Source of the DNA: Pseudomonas knackmussii B13
GTDB lineage: Bacteria > Pseudomonadota > Gammaproteobacteria > Pseudomonadales > Pseudomonadaceae
Length of the DNA stretch: 64,000 bases
Assembly (NCBI RefSeq): GCF_000689415.1
Contig: NZ_HG322950.1
Coordinates: forward strand, 4,719,501-4,783,500
Reading direction: 5' to 3'
The first letter of the stretch is position 1. Every line of letters begins with the position of its first letter. The notes below the pieces were generated by a model. The model worked only from the letters and a program-made list of their open reading frames with translations. It was not told the origin of the DNA and searched no databases. Shown here piece by piece: positions 42,331 through 51,363 of this stretch. A program made the position numbers and the translations under genes.

Positions 42331-43413
42331 TCAACGCAGTTTCAACGTAGCCAGGCCGATCAGCACGAGAATCACCGTGATGATCCAGAAGCGCACGATG
42401 ACGCGCGGCTCCGGCCAGCCTTTGAGTTCGAAGTGGTGATGGATGGGCGCCATGCGGAACACCCGTTTCCCGGTCAACTTGAAGGAGGCGACCTGGATGA
42501 CCACCGACAGGGTTTCCATGACGAACACGCCGCCCATGATGAACAGCACGATCTCCTGGCGAACGATCACCGCCAGGGTGCCCAGGGCCGCGCCAAGGGC
42601 CAGGGCGCCTACATCTCCCATGAAAACCTGAGCCGGGTAGGTGTTGAACCACAGGAAGCCCAGCCCGGCGCCGACGATGGCGGCGCAGAAGATGATCAGC
42701 TCGCCCGCGCCCGGCACGCTTGGAATCAGCAGGTACTCGGCGAATTTCACGTTGCCCGACAGGTAGCAGAAGATGCCCAGGGCACCGCCGACCATCACGG
42801 TCGGCATGATTGCCAGGCCGTCGAGGCCGTCGGTCAGGTTGACCGCGTTGCTCGAGCCGACGATCACGAAATAGGTCAGCACCACGAAGCCGATGCCCAG
42901 GGGAATCTCGACGTTCTTCAGCAGCGGCACGATCAGGGTGGTTTCCACCGGGGTTTCGGCGGTCACGTAGAGGAAGATCGCCGCGCCAAGACCGAACACC
43001 GACTGCCAGAAATACTTCCAGCGGCTCGGCAGGCCGCGCGAGTTCTTCTCGATCACCTTGCGGTAGTCATCGACCCAGCCAATGGCGCCGAACAGCAGGG
43101 TCACCACCAGCACGACCCAGACATAGCGGTTCGACCAGTCGGACCACAGCAGGGTGCTGATGGCGATGGCGGTGAGAATCAGCGCGCCACCCATGGTCGG
43201 GGTACCCTTCTTCGACAGGTGCGACTGCGGACCGTCGTTGCGCACGGCTTGGCCGATCTGACGGATCTGCAGGGTGCGAATCATCCAGGGGCCCAGCCAC
43301 AGCGACAGGGCGAGCGCGGTCAGCACGCTGAGAATGCCGCGCAGGGTCAGGTACTGGAAGACGCCGAAGCCCTTGTAGAACTGTTGCAGGTACTCGGCGA
43401 GCAGCAGCAGCAT
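42331..43413 (-). CDS. mraY: Phospho-N-acetylmuramoyl-pentapeptide-transferase
   Basis: A 360-residue inner-membrane enzyme with about ten helices. It joins phospho-MurNAc-pentapeptide to undecaprenyl phosphate to give lipid I. Catalytic acidic motif GWVDDYRKV, then SNAVNLTDGLDGLAIMPTVM, and the His cluster PIHHHFELKGWPE. Start MLLLLAEYLQQFYKGF at 43413, which shares one base with the murF stop. Confidence 0.98.
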   Translation of the reverse strand: MLLLLAEYLQQFYKGFGVFQYLTLRGILSVLTALALSLWLGPWMIRTLQIRQIGQAVRNDGPQSHLSKKGTPTMGGALILTAIAISTLLWSDWSNRYVWVVLVVTLLFGAIGWVDDYRKVIEKNSRGLPSRWKYFWQSVFGLGAAIFLYVTAETPVETTLIVPLLKNVEIPLGIGFVVLTYFVIVGSSNAVNLTDGLDGLAIMPTVMVGGALGIFCYLSGNVKFAEYLLIPSVPGAGELIIFCAAIVGAGLGFLWFNTYPAQVFMGDVGALALGAALGTLAVIVRQEIVLFIMGGVFVMETLSVVIQVASFKLTGKRVFRMAPIHHHFELKGWPEPRVIVRFWIITVILVLIGLATLKLR

Positions 43414-44777
43414 TAATGATTCTCCTCGGAGGAAGCGCACAGGGCCGCGACGACCTTGTCCATAGCCGCGCTGCGCGATCCCTTGATCAAAATGGTGGTG
43501 GTAGCGGGTTCGTCGGCCAGGGCGCGAATCAGGCTGGCCTGGTCCGCGAAGTGGCGGGCGCCGTCACCGAACGCCTGGACGGCGTTCAACATCAGCGGGC
43601 CTACCGCGTAGAGCGCGCTGACTTTGCCCACGGCGTAGGCGCCCACCTCGCGGTGCGCAGCCTCGGCCCAAGCGCCCAGTTCGCCCATGTCCCCGAGGAC
43701 CAGAACGGTCCGGCCGGAAAAGCCGGCGAGTATATCAATGGCCGCACAGATTGACGCCGGGTTAGCGTTGTAACTGTCGTCAATTACTCTCATACCGCTC
43801 GTCGCGAGCTGAGCTACCGCGCGCCCTTTGACCGGCTGCAGTGCCTGCAGGCCGTTGACGATCCCGACCAGTGGCACGCCAAGGGCATAAGCGGCGGCGA
43901 CGGCGGCCAAAGCATTGGCCACGTTGTGCTCGCCGAGCAGGTTCAGCTGGATGCGCGCCTCGCCGGCCTGGCCTTGCAGGGTGAAGCCCACGCAACCACG
44001 GGCATCTCGCTGCAGATCGCTGGCGCGGAAGTCGGCAGTGCTGTTCTTCAGCGCGAAACTCAGCACGCGGCGCCCCGCAGCACGGACCTTCCAGGTTTCG
44101 AAGGCGCGGTCGTCGAGGTTCAGCACGGCGGTGCCGTCAGCCGGCAGACCTTCGAGGATTTCACCCTTGGCCAGGACGATCTTGTCCTGACCGCCGAACT
44201 CGCCGACGTGGGCGGTCCCGGCGTTGGTAATGATGGCGACTTGCGGGCGGGTCAGGCCGACGGTGTAGGCGATCTCGCCAATGCGCGAAGCGCCGAGTTC
44301 GATCACCGCACTACGATGCTGCGGGCCGATCTGCAGAAGCGTCAGCGGCGCCCCCAGGTCGTTGTTCAGGTTGCCGCGGGTGGCCAGGACTTCGCCCTGG
44401 GTGCGGAGGATACTGGCGAGCATCTCCTTGACCGTGGTCTTGCCGCTGGAGCCGGTCATGGCTACGACCTGGCCGGCAAAGGCATCACGGTTCAGCGCAC
44501 CTAGTTGGCCAAGCGCTACGCGAGTATCGGCGACCAGCAATTGCGGCAGCGGCGAATCGGCCACTTCACGCTGAACCAGGGCAGCCACGGCGCCCTTGGC
44601 GGCGACATCCGCCAGGTAGTCATGACCATCGAAGCGCGGGCCACTGAGGGCCACGAACAGTTGGCCGGCCTCGATGGCACGGCTATCGGTGCTAACCGCG
44701 TCGAAGGCGACATCGGCACCAATCACGCGAGCTTGCAGGGACGCAGCAACTTCGCTGAGCAGCAACGACTTAAGCAT
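43413..44777 (-). CDS. murF: UDP-MurNAc-tripeptide-D-alanyl-D-alanine ligase
   Basis: A 454-residue Mur ligase that adds D-Ala-D-Ala made by DdlB. ATP loop MTGSSGKTTVKEMLASIL, ELGASRIGEIAYTVGLTRPQ, and RVIDDSYNANPASICAAID are diagnostic. It overlaps murE by 8 bp and mraY by 1 bp. Confidence 0.97.
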   Translation of the reverse strand: MLKSLLLSEVAASLQARVIGADVAFDAVSTDSRAIEAGQLFVALSGPRFDGHDYLADVAAKGAVAALVQREVADSPLPQLLVADTRVALGQLGALNRDAFAGQVVAMTGSSGKTTVKEMLASILRTQGEVLATRGNLNNDLGAPLTLLQIGPQHRSAVIELGASRIGEIAYTVGLTRPQVAIITNAGTAHVGEFGGQDKIVLAKGEILEGLPADGTAVLNLDDRAFETWKVRAAGRRVLSFALKNSTADFRASDLQRDARGCVGFTLQGQAGEARIQLNLLGEHNVANALAAVAAAYALGVPLVGIVNGLQALQPVKGRAVAQLATSGMRVIDDSYNANPASICAAIDILAGFSGRTVLVLGDMGELGAWAEAAHREVGAYAVGKVSALYAVGPLMLNAVQAFGDGARHFADQASLIRALADEPATTTILIKGSRSAAMDKVVAALCASSEENH

Positions 44778-46233
44778 TCTTCACCTCCCAGGCAGCCAGC
44801 GCCTTGGCGGCTTCTTCCAGATCGGAGAACGGATGGCGGATGCCATTGATTTCCTGGTAATCCTCATGGCCTTTACCAGCCAGCAGCACCACGTCATCGC
44901 CGCCAGCAGAGCCGATGAGCTGGGCAATGGCTTCACCGCGGCCGGGCACGAAACGCACCACGCCGGGATTGGCGAAACCGACGCGGATGTCCTCGATGAT
45001 GCGAGCGCTATCTTCGGTGCGGGGGTTGTCGTCGGTCACCAGCACGGCGTCGGCATGACGCTCGGCGATCTGCGCCATCAGGGGACGCTTGCCGCGATCA
45101 CGATCGCCACCGCAACCGAACAGGCACAGCAGTTGGCCATGAACGTGCGGACGCAAAGCCAGCAGCACCTTCTCCAGAGCATCCGGAGTGTGCGCGTAAT
45201 CCACCACCACCAGCGGCTTCTCGCCGCCGCCTAGGCGCTGCACGCGACCAACAGGGCCTTGCAGCTGCGGAATGATCGGCAGGATTTCGCCAAGCGGATA
45301 GTCCAGGGCCATCAGGGCACCGACCACTGCCAGCAGGTTGCTCAGGTTGAAGCGGCCGAGCAGCGGGCTACGCAGTACGCCCTCGCCTTTCGGGGTGACC
45401 AACTGCGCTTCGACGCCGGCGTCGCTGAAACGCGCTTCGCGGCAATAGAGGAATGCAGAAGAGTCTTCCAGGCTGTAGCTCAGCAGCCGTGATTCGTGCT
45501 GTTCGGCGGCCAGTTGGCGGCCGAATTCGTCATCCAGGTTGATGACTCGGCTATGCAGGCCGGGCCAGGCAAAGAGCTTGGCCTTGGCGGCACCATAGGC
45601 CTCCATGGTGCCGTGGTAGTCCAGGTGATCGCGGGACAGGTTGGTGAACACCGCAACATCGAACTCGAGCGCAGCCACGCGCCCCTGCTCGAGACCATGG
45701 GAGGATACCTCCATGGCTACTGCGCGAGCGCCCTCCTGCTTCAAGCGGGCCAGAGTCGCCTGCAGTGCCAGGGCGTCAGGCGTGGTGTGCTTGCCGCTTT
45801 CCAGCGCGCCGTGGAAACCGCTACCCAGGGTGCCGACGATGCCGCAACGCTGGCCGAGCAGATCCAGCGCTTGCGCCACGAGCTGGCTGACGCTGGTCTT
45901 GCCGTTGGTGCCGGTGACTCCGACCAGGTCGATGCCGCGACTTGGCTCGCCGTAGAAACGTCCGGCGATAGCCGACAGCTGGCCGGCCAGCCCCTTGATC
46001 GCAACCATCGGCGTGGCGCCGGAGGGCAGCCCGCTGGCGCCTTCAGATTCATAGGCAATGGCAGCGGCACCGCGTGCCAGAGCGTCGGCAATGTGCGCGC
46101 GGCCGTCATGCTGAGCGCCAGGGATCGCCAGGAACAGATCGCCCGGCTTGACCGCACGGCTGTCCAGGGTCAGTTCACGAATCAGTACGCTGTCTTCCGC
46201 TTGCGGGAGCAGCTGGTTCAGGCTCATCGGCAT
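44770..46233 (-). CDS. murE: UDP-MurNAc-L-alanyl-D-glutamate-2,6-diaminopimelate ligase
   Basis: A 487-residue Mur ligase. ATP loop GVTGTNGKTSVSQLVAQAL, AMEVSSHGLEQGRV, VVDYAHTPDALEKVLLALR, and DNPRTEDSARIIEDI, the meso-diaminopimelate specificity motif (DNPR). So the peptidoglycan is of the DAP type. Start at 46233 (ATGA overlap with ftsI); a second Met lies six bases in. Confidence 0.97.
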   Translation of the reverse strand: MPMSLNQLLPQAEDSVLIRELTLDSRAVKPGDLFLAIPGAQHDGRAHIADALARGAAAIAYESEGASGLPSGATPMVAIKGLAGQLSAIAGRFYGEPSRGIDLVGVTGTNGKTSVSQLVAQALDLLGQRCGIVGTLGSGFHGALESGKHTTPDALALQATLARLKQEGARAVAMEVSSHGLEQGRVAALEFDVAVFTNLSRDHLDYHGTMEAYGAAKAKLFAWPGLHSRVINLDDEFGRQLAAEQHESRLLSYSLEDSSAFLYCREARFSDAGVEAQLVTPKGEGVLRSPLLGRFNLSNLLAVVGALMALDYPLGEILPIIPQLQGPVGRVQRLGGGEKPLVVVDYAHTPDALEKVLLALRPHVHGQLLCLFGCGGDRDRGKRPLMAQIAERHADAVLVTDDNPRTEDSARIIEDIRVGFANPGVVRFVPGRGEAIAQLIGSAGGDDVVLLAGKGHEDYQEINGIRHPFSDLEEAAKALAAWEVKNA

Positions 46234-47978
46234 CAGCCACGCCCTCCTTTATCGGGCGCAGCATTGGCGGTTTGCTGCGGAGTTGCTTGCAGGTTGTCTG
46301 GCGGAATGTTCATCAGGCGCAGGGTGCCGGACATGACCTTGCTGAATACCGGGGCCGAAACCAGGCCGCCGAAGTAACCGGCCTTGCTCGGCTCATCGAT
46401 GACGACCGCCACCACGAAGCGCGGGTTGCTCATGGGGCCGAAGCCGGTGAACAGCGAGCGATAGGCGTTCTCGGTGTATCCCTTGGTGCCGACCTGCGCC
46501 TTACGTGCGGTACCGGACTTGCCGGCGACGTGATAACCCGGAACCTGGGCGCGATATACGCCGTTCGGGGCCTCCACCACTTGCTGAAGCATGCCCTGGA
46601 TGGTCTTGGCGACCTGCTCCGGAATGGCCTGGCTACCCTTGGGCGGGTTGTCGGCGCGAATCATGGTCAGCGGCACGGTCTGGCCGTTGTTGGCCAGCGC
46701 GGCGTAGGCGTGGGCGAGTTGCACCGCGGTCACCGACAAGCCGTAGCCGTAAGAAAGGGTCGCGGTTTCAGCCTTGCGCCAGTCGCGGTAGTTGGGCAGG
46801 TTGCCGACGCGCTCGCCGGGGAAGCCGAGGCCGGTGTCCTGGCCGAGTCCTACCTTCTGCATCACGCTGTAGATGGCCTGGCCGCCAATATCGAAGGCGA
46901 CCTTGCTCATGCCGACGTTGGAAGAGCGGATCAGGATGCCGGTCAGGTCCAGCACCGGACCTTCGGTCTTGGATACGTCGCGAATGGTGTAACGGCCGAT
47001 CTGCAGGGTACCGGGATAGACCTCTACGGTATCGGTAGGCTTCCAGCGTCCGGTCTCCAGCGCCGCGCTCATGGACAGCGGCTTCATGGTCGAACCGGGC
47101 TCGAAAACGTCGATCATGGCGCGGTTACGCATCATTTCCGGCAGCATGTCGCGACGGTTGTTCGGGTTGTAGGTCGGCTGGTTGACCATGGCGAGAATCT
47201 CGCCGGTGCGCACGTCGAGGATCACCAGACTGCCGGCCTTGGCACCGTTCTCTATGATTGCGTTGCGCAGCTCGCGGTTGGCCAGGTACTGCAGGCGCAG
47301 GTCGATGGACAACGTAAGGGTCTTGCCGGCCTTGGCGTTGCGGGTGACCTGCAGGTCGCGGATCAGATGGCCGCGGCGGTCCTTCAGGACCTGGCGCTTT
47401 CCAGCCACGCCAGCCAGCCAACCGTCATAAGACAGCTCGACACCTTCGCGACCGTGATCGTCGACATCGGTGAAGCCGACCACGTGCGCGGTCACATCGC
47501 CTGCTGGATAGAAACGGCGAAACTCCTCGATGGAGTAGACGCCTGGAATCTTGTTGGCCTTGACCACGGCCATCACGGCCTCGCCCTGTTCCGGAGTCAA
47601 GCCGCGGACCAGGTAGATGAACTCCTTGTCCGCCATCTGCTCGAGGCGAGCGCTGAGGGCTTCGCTGGTTTGGCCTAGCGCATGGGCCAGGGTCGGCCAC
47701 TTCTCGCGCTCAAGCACCAATTCCTTGGGGTTCGCCCAGAGAGTGGCGACCGGCGTACTGACGGCCAGCGGCTCGCCATTGCGATCGGTGATCTGCCCGC
47801 GGTGGGCCGGAATCGGGATGTAACGCACACTGCGCGCGTCGCCCTGCTCCTGGAGGAAATCGTGGTCGATCACGTGCAGGTCGACGATCCGCCAGACGAT
47901 GGCGGCCACCATCAACAGCAACAGGCCGATGGCGACGCGGAAGCGCCAGGGATAGAGAGCGCCCTGAAGGTTCTTCAT
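46233..47978 (-). CDS. ftsI: Septal penicillin-binding protein 3 (FtsI)
   Basis: A 581-residue class B PBP. One N-terminal helix (FRVAIGLLLLMVAAIVWRIV), a PBP dimerisation domain, then the transpeptidase domain with Ser in VFEPGSTMKPLSM (SxxK), SSNVGMSKVAF (SxN) and GKSGTARKAQ (KSGT). It cross-links septal peptidoglycan with FtsW and is the target of aztreonam and cephalosporins. Overlaps ftsL by 4 bp. The last 25 residues are Pro/Gln-rich. Confidence 0.97.
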   Translation of the reverse strand: MKNLQGALYPWRFRVAIGLLLLMVAAIVWRIVDLHVIDHDFLQEQGDARSVRYIPIPAHRGQITDRNGEPLAVSTPVATLWANPKELVLEREKWPTLAHALGQTSEALSARLEQMADKEFIYLVRGLTPEQGEAVMAVVKANKIPGVYSIEEFRRFYPAGDVTAHVVGFTDVDDHGREGVELSYDGWLAGVAGKRQVLKDRRGHLIRDLQVTRNAKAGKTLTLSIDLRLQYLANRELRNAIIENGAKAGSLVILDVRTGEILAMVNQPTYNPNNRRDMLPEMMRNRAMIDVFEPGSTMKPLSMSAALETGRWKPTDTVEVYPGTLQIGRYTIRDVSKTEGPVLDLTGILIRSSNVGMSKVAFDIGGQAIYSVMQKVGLGQDTGLGFPGERVGNLPNYRDWRKAETATLSYGYGLSVTAVQLAHAYAALANNGQTVPLTMIRADNPPKGSQAIPEQVAKTIQGMLQQVVEAPNGVYRAQVPGYHVAGKSGTARKAQVGTKGYTENAYRSLFTGFGPMSNPRFVVAVVIDEPSKAGYFGGLVSAPVFSKVMSGTLRLMNIPPDNLQATPQQTANAAPDKGGRG

Positions 47979-48268
47979 GGCGCCACCATGATGATTTCTG
48001 CCGGATCCGGAACGCGCATCTTCAGCTGTTCGGTGGCCAACATTTCGATGCGGCTGTAAGCGGTCCAGGTGCTCTGCTCGAGAACCAGCCGGCCATACTC
48101 AGCCTGCGCCTTGTCGCGCACGTTCAGCTCGCCATAGAGAGTGTTGAGCAGCTGGCGATTCCAATAGGCGCTATAGGCCACCGAGATTGCCGAAAGCAGC
48201 ACGCCAATGAACATCAGCAGCATGATGAAGCTGCCGGTGGGCAGGCGCTTGGCGAACAGGCGGCTCAT
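47975..48268 (-). CDS. ftsL: Cell division protein FtsL
   Basis: A 97-residue bitopic protein: cytoplasmic SRLFAKRLPTG, one helix SFIMLLMFIGVLLSAISVAY, then a periplasmic coiled coil with heptad-like spacing (LLNTLYGELNVRDKAQAEYG). It joins FtsB and FtsQ to activate FtsWI. Small and easily missed, but placed between rsmH (4-bp overlap) and ftsI (4-bp overlap), as in all Pseudomonas dcw clusters. Confidence 0.95.
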   Translation of the reverse strand: MSRLFAKRLPTGSFIMLLMFIGVLLSAISVAYSAYWNRQLLNTLYGELNVRDKAQAEYGRLVLEQSTWTAYSRIEMLATEQLKMRVPDPAEIIMVAP

Positions 48269-49218
48269 CGCAGCTTCTCCGCCACACGCATGACGGCGCT
48301 GCGCGAGCGCGGATTGGCCTTGAGCTCGGCCTCCGAAGCGTACTGAGGCTTGCCGAGCAGCTTCAGGCGCGGCTCGAATACCTTGGCGCGAATCGGCAAG
48401 TCGCGCGGCAGGTTGTCTGCTTCGCCCTTGGCGTGCTTGCGCATGAACTGCTTGACGATGCGGTCTTCCAGGGAGTGGAAGCTGATCACTACGAGCCGGC
48501 CGCCTACGGACAGCGCTTCGAGCGCGGAATCCAGACCTTGCTCGAGATCGCCCAGTTCGTTGTTGACGTGGATGCGCAGCCCCTGGAAGGCGCGGGTTGC
48601 CGGGTTCTTGCCTTTCTCCCAGGCGGGGTTGGCCTCGGCGATGACCGCAGCGAGGTCGGCGGTGCGCTCGAAGGGTTTCTCTGCACGGCGCTGCACGATG
48701 GCGCGCGCCATGCGCTTTGCGAAGCGCTCTTCGCCGTAATCCTTGAAGACGCGGGCGATTTCCTCTTCGCTGGCGCTGGCGATCCACTCGGCTGCGCTAA
48801 CACCCCGACCGGGGTTCATGCGCATGTCCAGCGGGCCGTCATTGAGGAAGCTGAAACCGCGCTCGGGATCGTCGAGCTGAGGCGAGGAGACGCCGAGGTC
48901 CAGCAGAACGCCATCGACCTTGCCCAGCAGGCCGCGCTCGGACAGCTCTTCGCCCATCTCGGCGAACGACCTTTGTACAACGACGAAGCGGCCGTCTTCG
49001 GCCGCCAGTGCTTGCCCCGTTGCTATCGCCTGGGGATCCTTGTCGAACCCGAGCAGCCGCCCGCCCGGGTCCAGCTTGCCGAGCAAGGCTCGGCTGTGCC
49101 CTCCCCTGCCGAAGGTGCCATCCACATAGCAACCGCCCGCCCGAGGATTCAGGGCCTCTACGGCCTCCTCGAGCAGAACGGTGATGTGTTGGTAAGTGGC
49201 GTTCACAGGCAGGCTCAC
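48265..49218 (-). CDS. rsmH: 16S rRNA (cytosine-1402-N4)-methyltransferase
   Basis: A class I methyltransferase acting on C1402 in the ribosomal P site. YVDGTFGRGGHSRALLGKLD SAM site, LLDLGVSSPQLDDPERGFSF, and the C-terminal SFHSLEDRIVKQFM. The start is not ATG: a GTG at 49218 overlaps the mraZ stop (GTGA), giving 317 residues. A second GTG at 49206 would give 313 residues, beginning MNATYQH, closer to the P. aeruginosa protein as I recall it. RsmI, which adds the 2'-O-methyl on the same base, is encoded nearby. Confidence 0.95.
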   Translation of the reverse strand: MSLPVNATYQHITVLLEEAVEALNPRAGGCYVDGTFGRGGHSRALLGKLDPGGRLLGFDKDPQAIATGQALAAEDGRFVVVQRSFAEMGEELSERGLLGKVDGVLLDLGVSSPQLDDPERGFSFLNDGPLDMRMNPGRGVSAAEWIASASEEEIARVFKDYGEERFAKRMARAIVQRRAEKPFERTADLAAVIAEANPAWEKGKNPATRAFQGLRIHVNNELGDLEQGLDSALEALSVGGRLVVISFHSLEDRIVKQFMRKHAKGEADNLPRDLPIRAKVFEPRLKLLGKPQYASEAELKANPRSRSAVMRVAEKLR

Positions 49219-49670
49219 AATATAAGGTCGCGTAATTCATCCGGCAGACCGCCGGGTCCTTTGATGGCGGCGAGGTCAGCCTCGGCCACCGCATTCCATG
49301 CATCTTCGTCCCACAGCTGGAACTTGTTCAGTTGTCCGACGAGCATCGCGCGCTTATCCAACTTGGCGTACTCACGCAGCCTCGGCGGCACCAGGAAACG
49401 CCCAGCACCATCCAGCTCCAGATCAACCGCATTGCCGATCAGCAGCCGCTGCAGGCGCCGCGTTTCTTCACGCAGCGAAGGCAACTCGCGCAACTTGGAT
49501 TCAATGATTTCCCATTCGGGCAGGGGGTAGACGGTGAGGCAAGGGTCGACAGCGTCGATGGTGACGATGAGCTGGCCACCGCAACGCGTAACGAGCTCGT
49601 CACGATACCGACTCGGCATCGCGAGGCGCCCTTTGGCGTCGAGACTGATGGCGTTAGCTCCGCGAAACAC
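49215..49670 (-). CDS. mraZ: Transcriptional regulator MraZ
   Basis: A 151-residue SpoVT-AbrB-fold protein with two copies of the DxxxR core: SLDAKGRLAMPSRYRDEL near 9-26 and ELDGAGRFLVPPRLREYA near 85-102. MraZ forms a ring and binds TGGGN repeats in its own promoter, repressing the dcw cluster in E. coli. Four such repeats lie directly upstream (49701-49740). First gene of the cluster. Confidence 0.96.
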   Translation of the reverse strand: MFRGANAISLDAKGRLAMPSRYRDELVTRCGGQLIVTIDAVDPCLTVYPLPEWEIIESKLRELPSLREETRRLQRLLIGNAVDLELDGAGRFLVPPRLREYAKLDKRAMLVGQLNKFQLWDEDAWNAVAEADLAAIKGPGGLPDELRDLIL

Positions 49671-49700
49671 GTCTGCGTTTCCCCCGTGGTTGGCTTTCCG

Positions 49701-49740
49701 TGCCAGTTGATCCCACTTTTACCCACTTCGTACCACTTCC
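49701..49740 (-). promoter_or_regulatory. MraZ operator: four direct repeats at 10-bp spacing
   Basis: On the minus strand the TGG cores occur every 10 bp: AGTGGTACGA, AGTGGGTAAA, AGTGGGATCA, ACTGGCACGG. The two middle copies match the TGGGN box and the outer two are degenerate. They start 5 bp after the -10 hexamer and end 31 bp before mraZ, so bound MraZ would block transcription initiation or early elongation. Confidence 0.88.
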
Positions 49741-49744
49741 GCAC

Positions 49745-49774
49745 ACTATAGAAATGCACGCTCCCCACCGTCAA
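49745..49774 (-). promoter_or_regulatory. Promoter of the dcw cluster (Pmra)
   Basis: Minus-strand -35 TTGACG (49769-49774), 18-bp spacer, -10 TATAGT (49745-49750): a strong sigma70-type pair. It is immediately followed by the MraZ boxes. Confidence 0.82.
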
Positions 49775-49866
49775 GGCAGGCTCGCGGGGAAAAATCCTTA
49801 CGGGACGGAGATTTAGCGCAACTTTCGGGGGGATCGAAGGAGTTTTGACGGACCTTAGAACAGCAA

Positions 49867-49897
49867 AAAGCCCAGTATTTTCAAAATACTGGGCTTT
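49867..49897 (-). terminator. Intrinsic terminator between rnpB and mraZ
   Basis: Perfect 15-bp inverted repeat AAAGCCCAGTATTTT / AAAATACTGGGCTTT. The leftward transcript continues TTTTTGCTG, so it best stops transcription coming from rnpB before the dcw promoter. Confidence 0.85.
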
Positions 49898-49957
49898 CGT
49901 ACTTAAAGGACTTTCTTAAGATTGAAACTTCTTCCGTCGCGCGACAAATGGTCATGA

Positions 49958-49977
49958 GTGGGAAGAAGTGGGAATAG
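49958..49977 (+). promoter_or_regulatory. Pair of MraZ-like TGGG boxes beyond rnpB
   Basis: GTGGGAAGAAGTGGGAATA on the plus strand has two GTGGG units exactly 10 bp apart, the same period and core as the mraZ operator but in the opposite orientation, near the 3' end of rnpB. No start codon lies nearby on this strand. Function unproven; chance is possible. Confidence 0.3.
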
Positions 49978-50331
49978 GGAGAGAGTCGATCTGTAAGCCG
50001 GGTTCTGTCGAGGACAGCCATTCCTCTGGGATACCCATCACTGAGTACCTCAAGCGACCTACCCGAATCCAGCGCGGGCCACGCCTTGGATTCCTATTTG
50101 GTCTTGCTCCGAGTGGGGTTTACCTAGCCACGAACTGTTGCCAGCCGTGCGGTGCGCTCTTACCGCACCTTTTCACCCTTACCGGCGCTGATGCGCTTAG
50201 GCGGTTATTTTCTGTGGCACTTTCCGTAGGCTCGCGCCTCCCAGGCGTTACCTGGCACTCTGCCCTATGGAGCCCGGACTTTCCTCCCCCACATGGAAAC
50301 CATGCAGCAGCGACTGTCCAATCGACTCTCC
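49978..50331 (-). ncRNA. rnpB: RNase P RNA (M1 RNA)
   Basis: Bacterial type A RNase P RNA, about 354 nt, read leftward. Conserved blocks seen: GAGGAAAGTCCGGGCTCC (CRI), CATAGGGCAGAGTGCCAGGT and AACGCCTGGGAGGCGCGAGC, CCACAGAAAATAACCGCC (CRII/III region), GGTAAGGGTGAAAAGGTGCG, and near the 3' end ACAGAACCCGGCTTACAG. The 5' end GAGTCGATTGG pairs with the 3' ATCGACTC to form P1. It is the catalytic part of the tRNA 5' maturation enzyme. Ends are estimated to within a few bases. Confidence 0.96.
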
Positions 50332-50338
50332 GCCGACA

Positions 50339-50367
50339 AGGTTAACGGCAGCAACCGACACCTGCAA
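50339..50367 (-). promoter_or_regulatory. rnpB promoter
   Basis: Minus strand -35 TTGCAG (50362-50367), 17 bp, -10 TAACCT (50339-50344), placed 8 bp before the predicted 5' end of RNase P RNA. Confidence 0.7.
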
Positions 50368-50396
50368 GCGTGAACGTTTGGGCCGACACCAAGGTC

Positions 50397-51239
50397 TTAT
50401 TCCGCCTTGCGCTCCAGCGCGGCCTGATAAAGCAGGTTCTTACGCAAGCCCGTGATCTCCGCAGCCAGCGCCGCCGCTCGCTTCACCGGCAGCTCAGCAA
50501 GCAGCAGATCGAGCACGCGCAGCGACTCGGAATCAACACCTTCCGCTTCTGGCGCCTCCCAACCCGCGAGCAACAGCACGCATTCGCCGCGCTGCTGGTT
50601 GGAGTCCGCCGCGACCCAATCCCGCAGCTCGCCGAGCGGAATCCCCTTGATGGTCTCGAAGGTCTTGGTCAGCTCCCGTGCGAGAACCGCCTGGCGCTCT
50701 TCGCCAAACACCTCGGCCATGTCCTGAAGACACTCGAGCAGCCGATGCGGGGCCTCGTAGAAGATCAGCGTCCTCGGCTCCTCGCGCAGCGCCTCGAGCC
50801 GCGATCGCCGCCCAACTGTCTTGGCAGGCAGAAAGCCCTCGAAGATGAATCGATCGGACGGCAACCCCGCAGCCGACAGCCCCGCGATCAAAGCGCAAGG
50901 CCCCGGCACCGGCACTACGGCAATTCCTGCAGCGCGCGCCTGGCGCACCAGGTGGTAGCCCGGATCAGAAATCAGCGGAGTACCGGCATCGGAGACCAAA
51001 GCAACGTCGTCGCCCGCCAGCAGGCGCGCCAGGAATCGCCCACCCTGCTCGCGCTCATTGTGTTCATGGCAGGCCGCCAGCGGAGTCTCTATGCCGAAGT
51101 GCTGCAATAGACGCAGCGAGTGACGGGTGTCCTCGGCAGCGATCAGCGCCACCTCGCGCAAGGTGCGCTGCGCCCTGACGCTGATGTCGTCGAGGTTGCC
51201 GATGGGAGTCGCTACTACATACAAGGTACCGAGGGACAC
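50397..51239 (-). CDS. rsmI: 16S rRNA (cytidine-1402-2'-O)-methyltransferase
   Basis: A 280-residue tetrapyrrole-methylase-fold enzyme. LYVVATPIGNLDDISVRAQR, AAEDTRHSLRLLQHFGI, SDAGTPLISDPGYHLVRQA, and IFEGFLPAKTVGRRSRL are the RsmI signature. It 2'-O-methylates C1402, the base also modified by RsmH. No ATG fits: the start is taken as the GTG at 51239 (V/MSLGTLYVVATPIGN), giving the usual family length. It is divergent from lpoA. rnpB follows 66 bp downstream on the same strand. Confidence 0.93.
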   Translation of the reverse strand: MSLGTLYVVATPIGNLDDISVRAQRTLREVALIAAEDTRHSLRLLQHFGIETPLAACHEHNEREQGGRFLARLLAGDDVALVSDAGTPLISDPGYHLVRQARAAGIAVVPVPGPCALIAGLSAAGLPSDRFIFEGFLPAKTVGRRSRLEALREEPRTLIFYEAPHRLLECLQDMAEVFGEERQAVLARELTKTFETIKGIPLGELRDWVAADSNQQRGECVLLLAGWEAPEAEGVDSESLRVLDLLLAELPVKRAAALAAEITGLRKNLLYQAALERKAE

Positions 51240-51363
51240 GAACCACTCCTTAATCCCGGGGTCGGAAAGCACGCATTGTATCCCGATTCCAGCGCCTGCC
51301 ATCGCCTCTACCTGCCGCCTTGGGTACAATTGCCGACTCTTTGAATGCGTCACGAGAAGCCTG

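Noticed and set aside
50000..50345. Plus-strand open frame over the RNase P RNA
   Set aside because: The region carries the conserved core of RNase P RNA on the other strand; a protein here is not credible.
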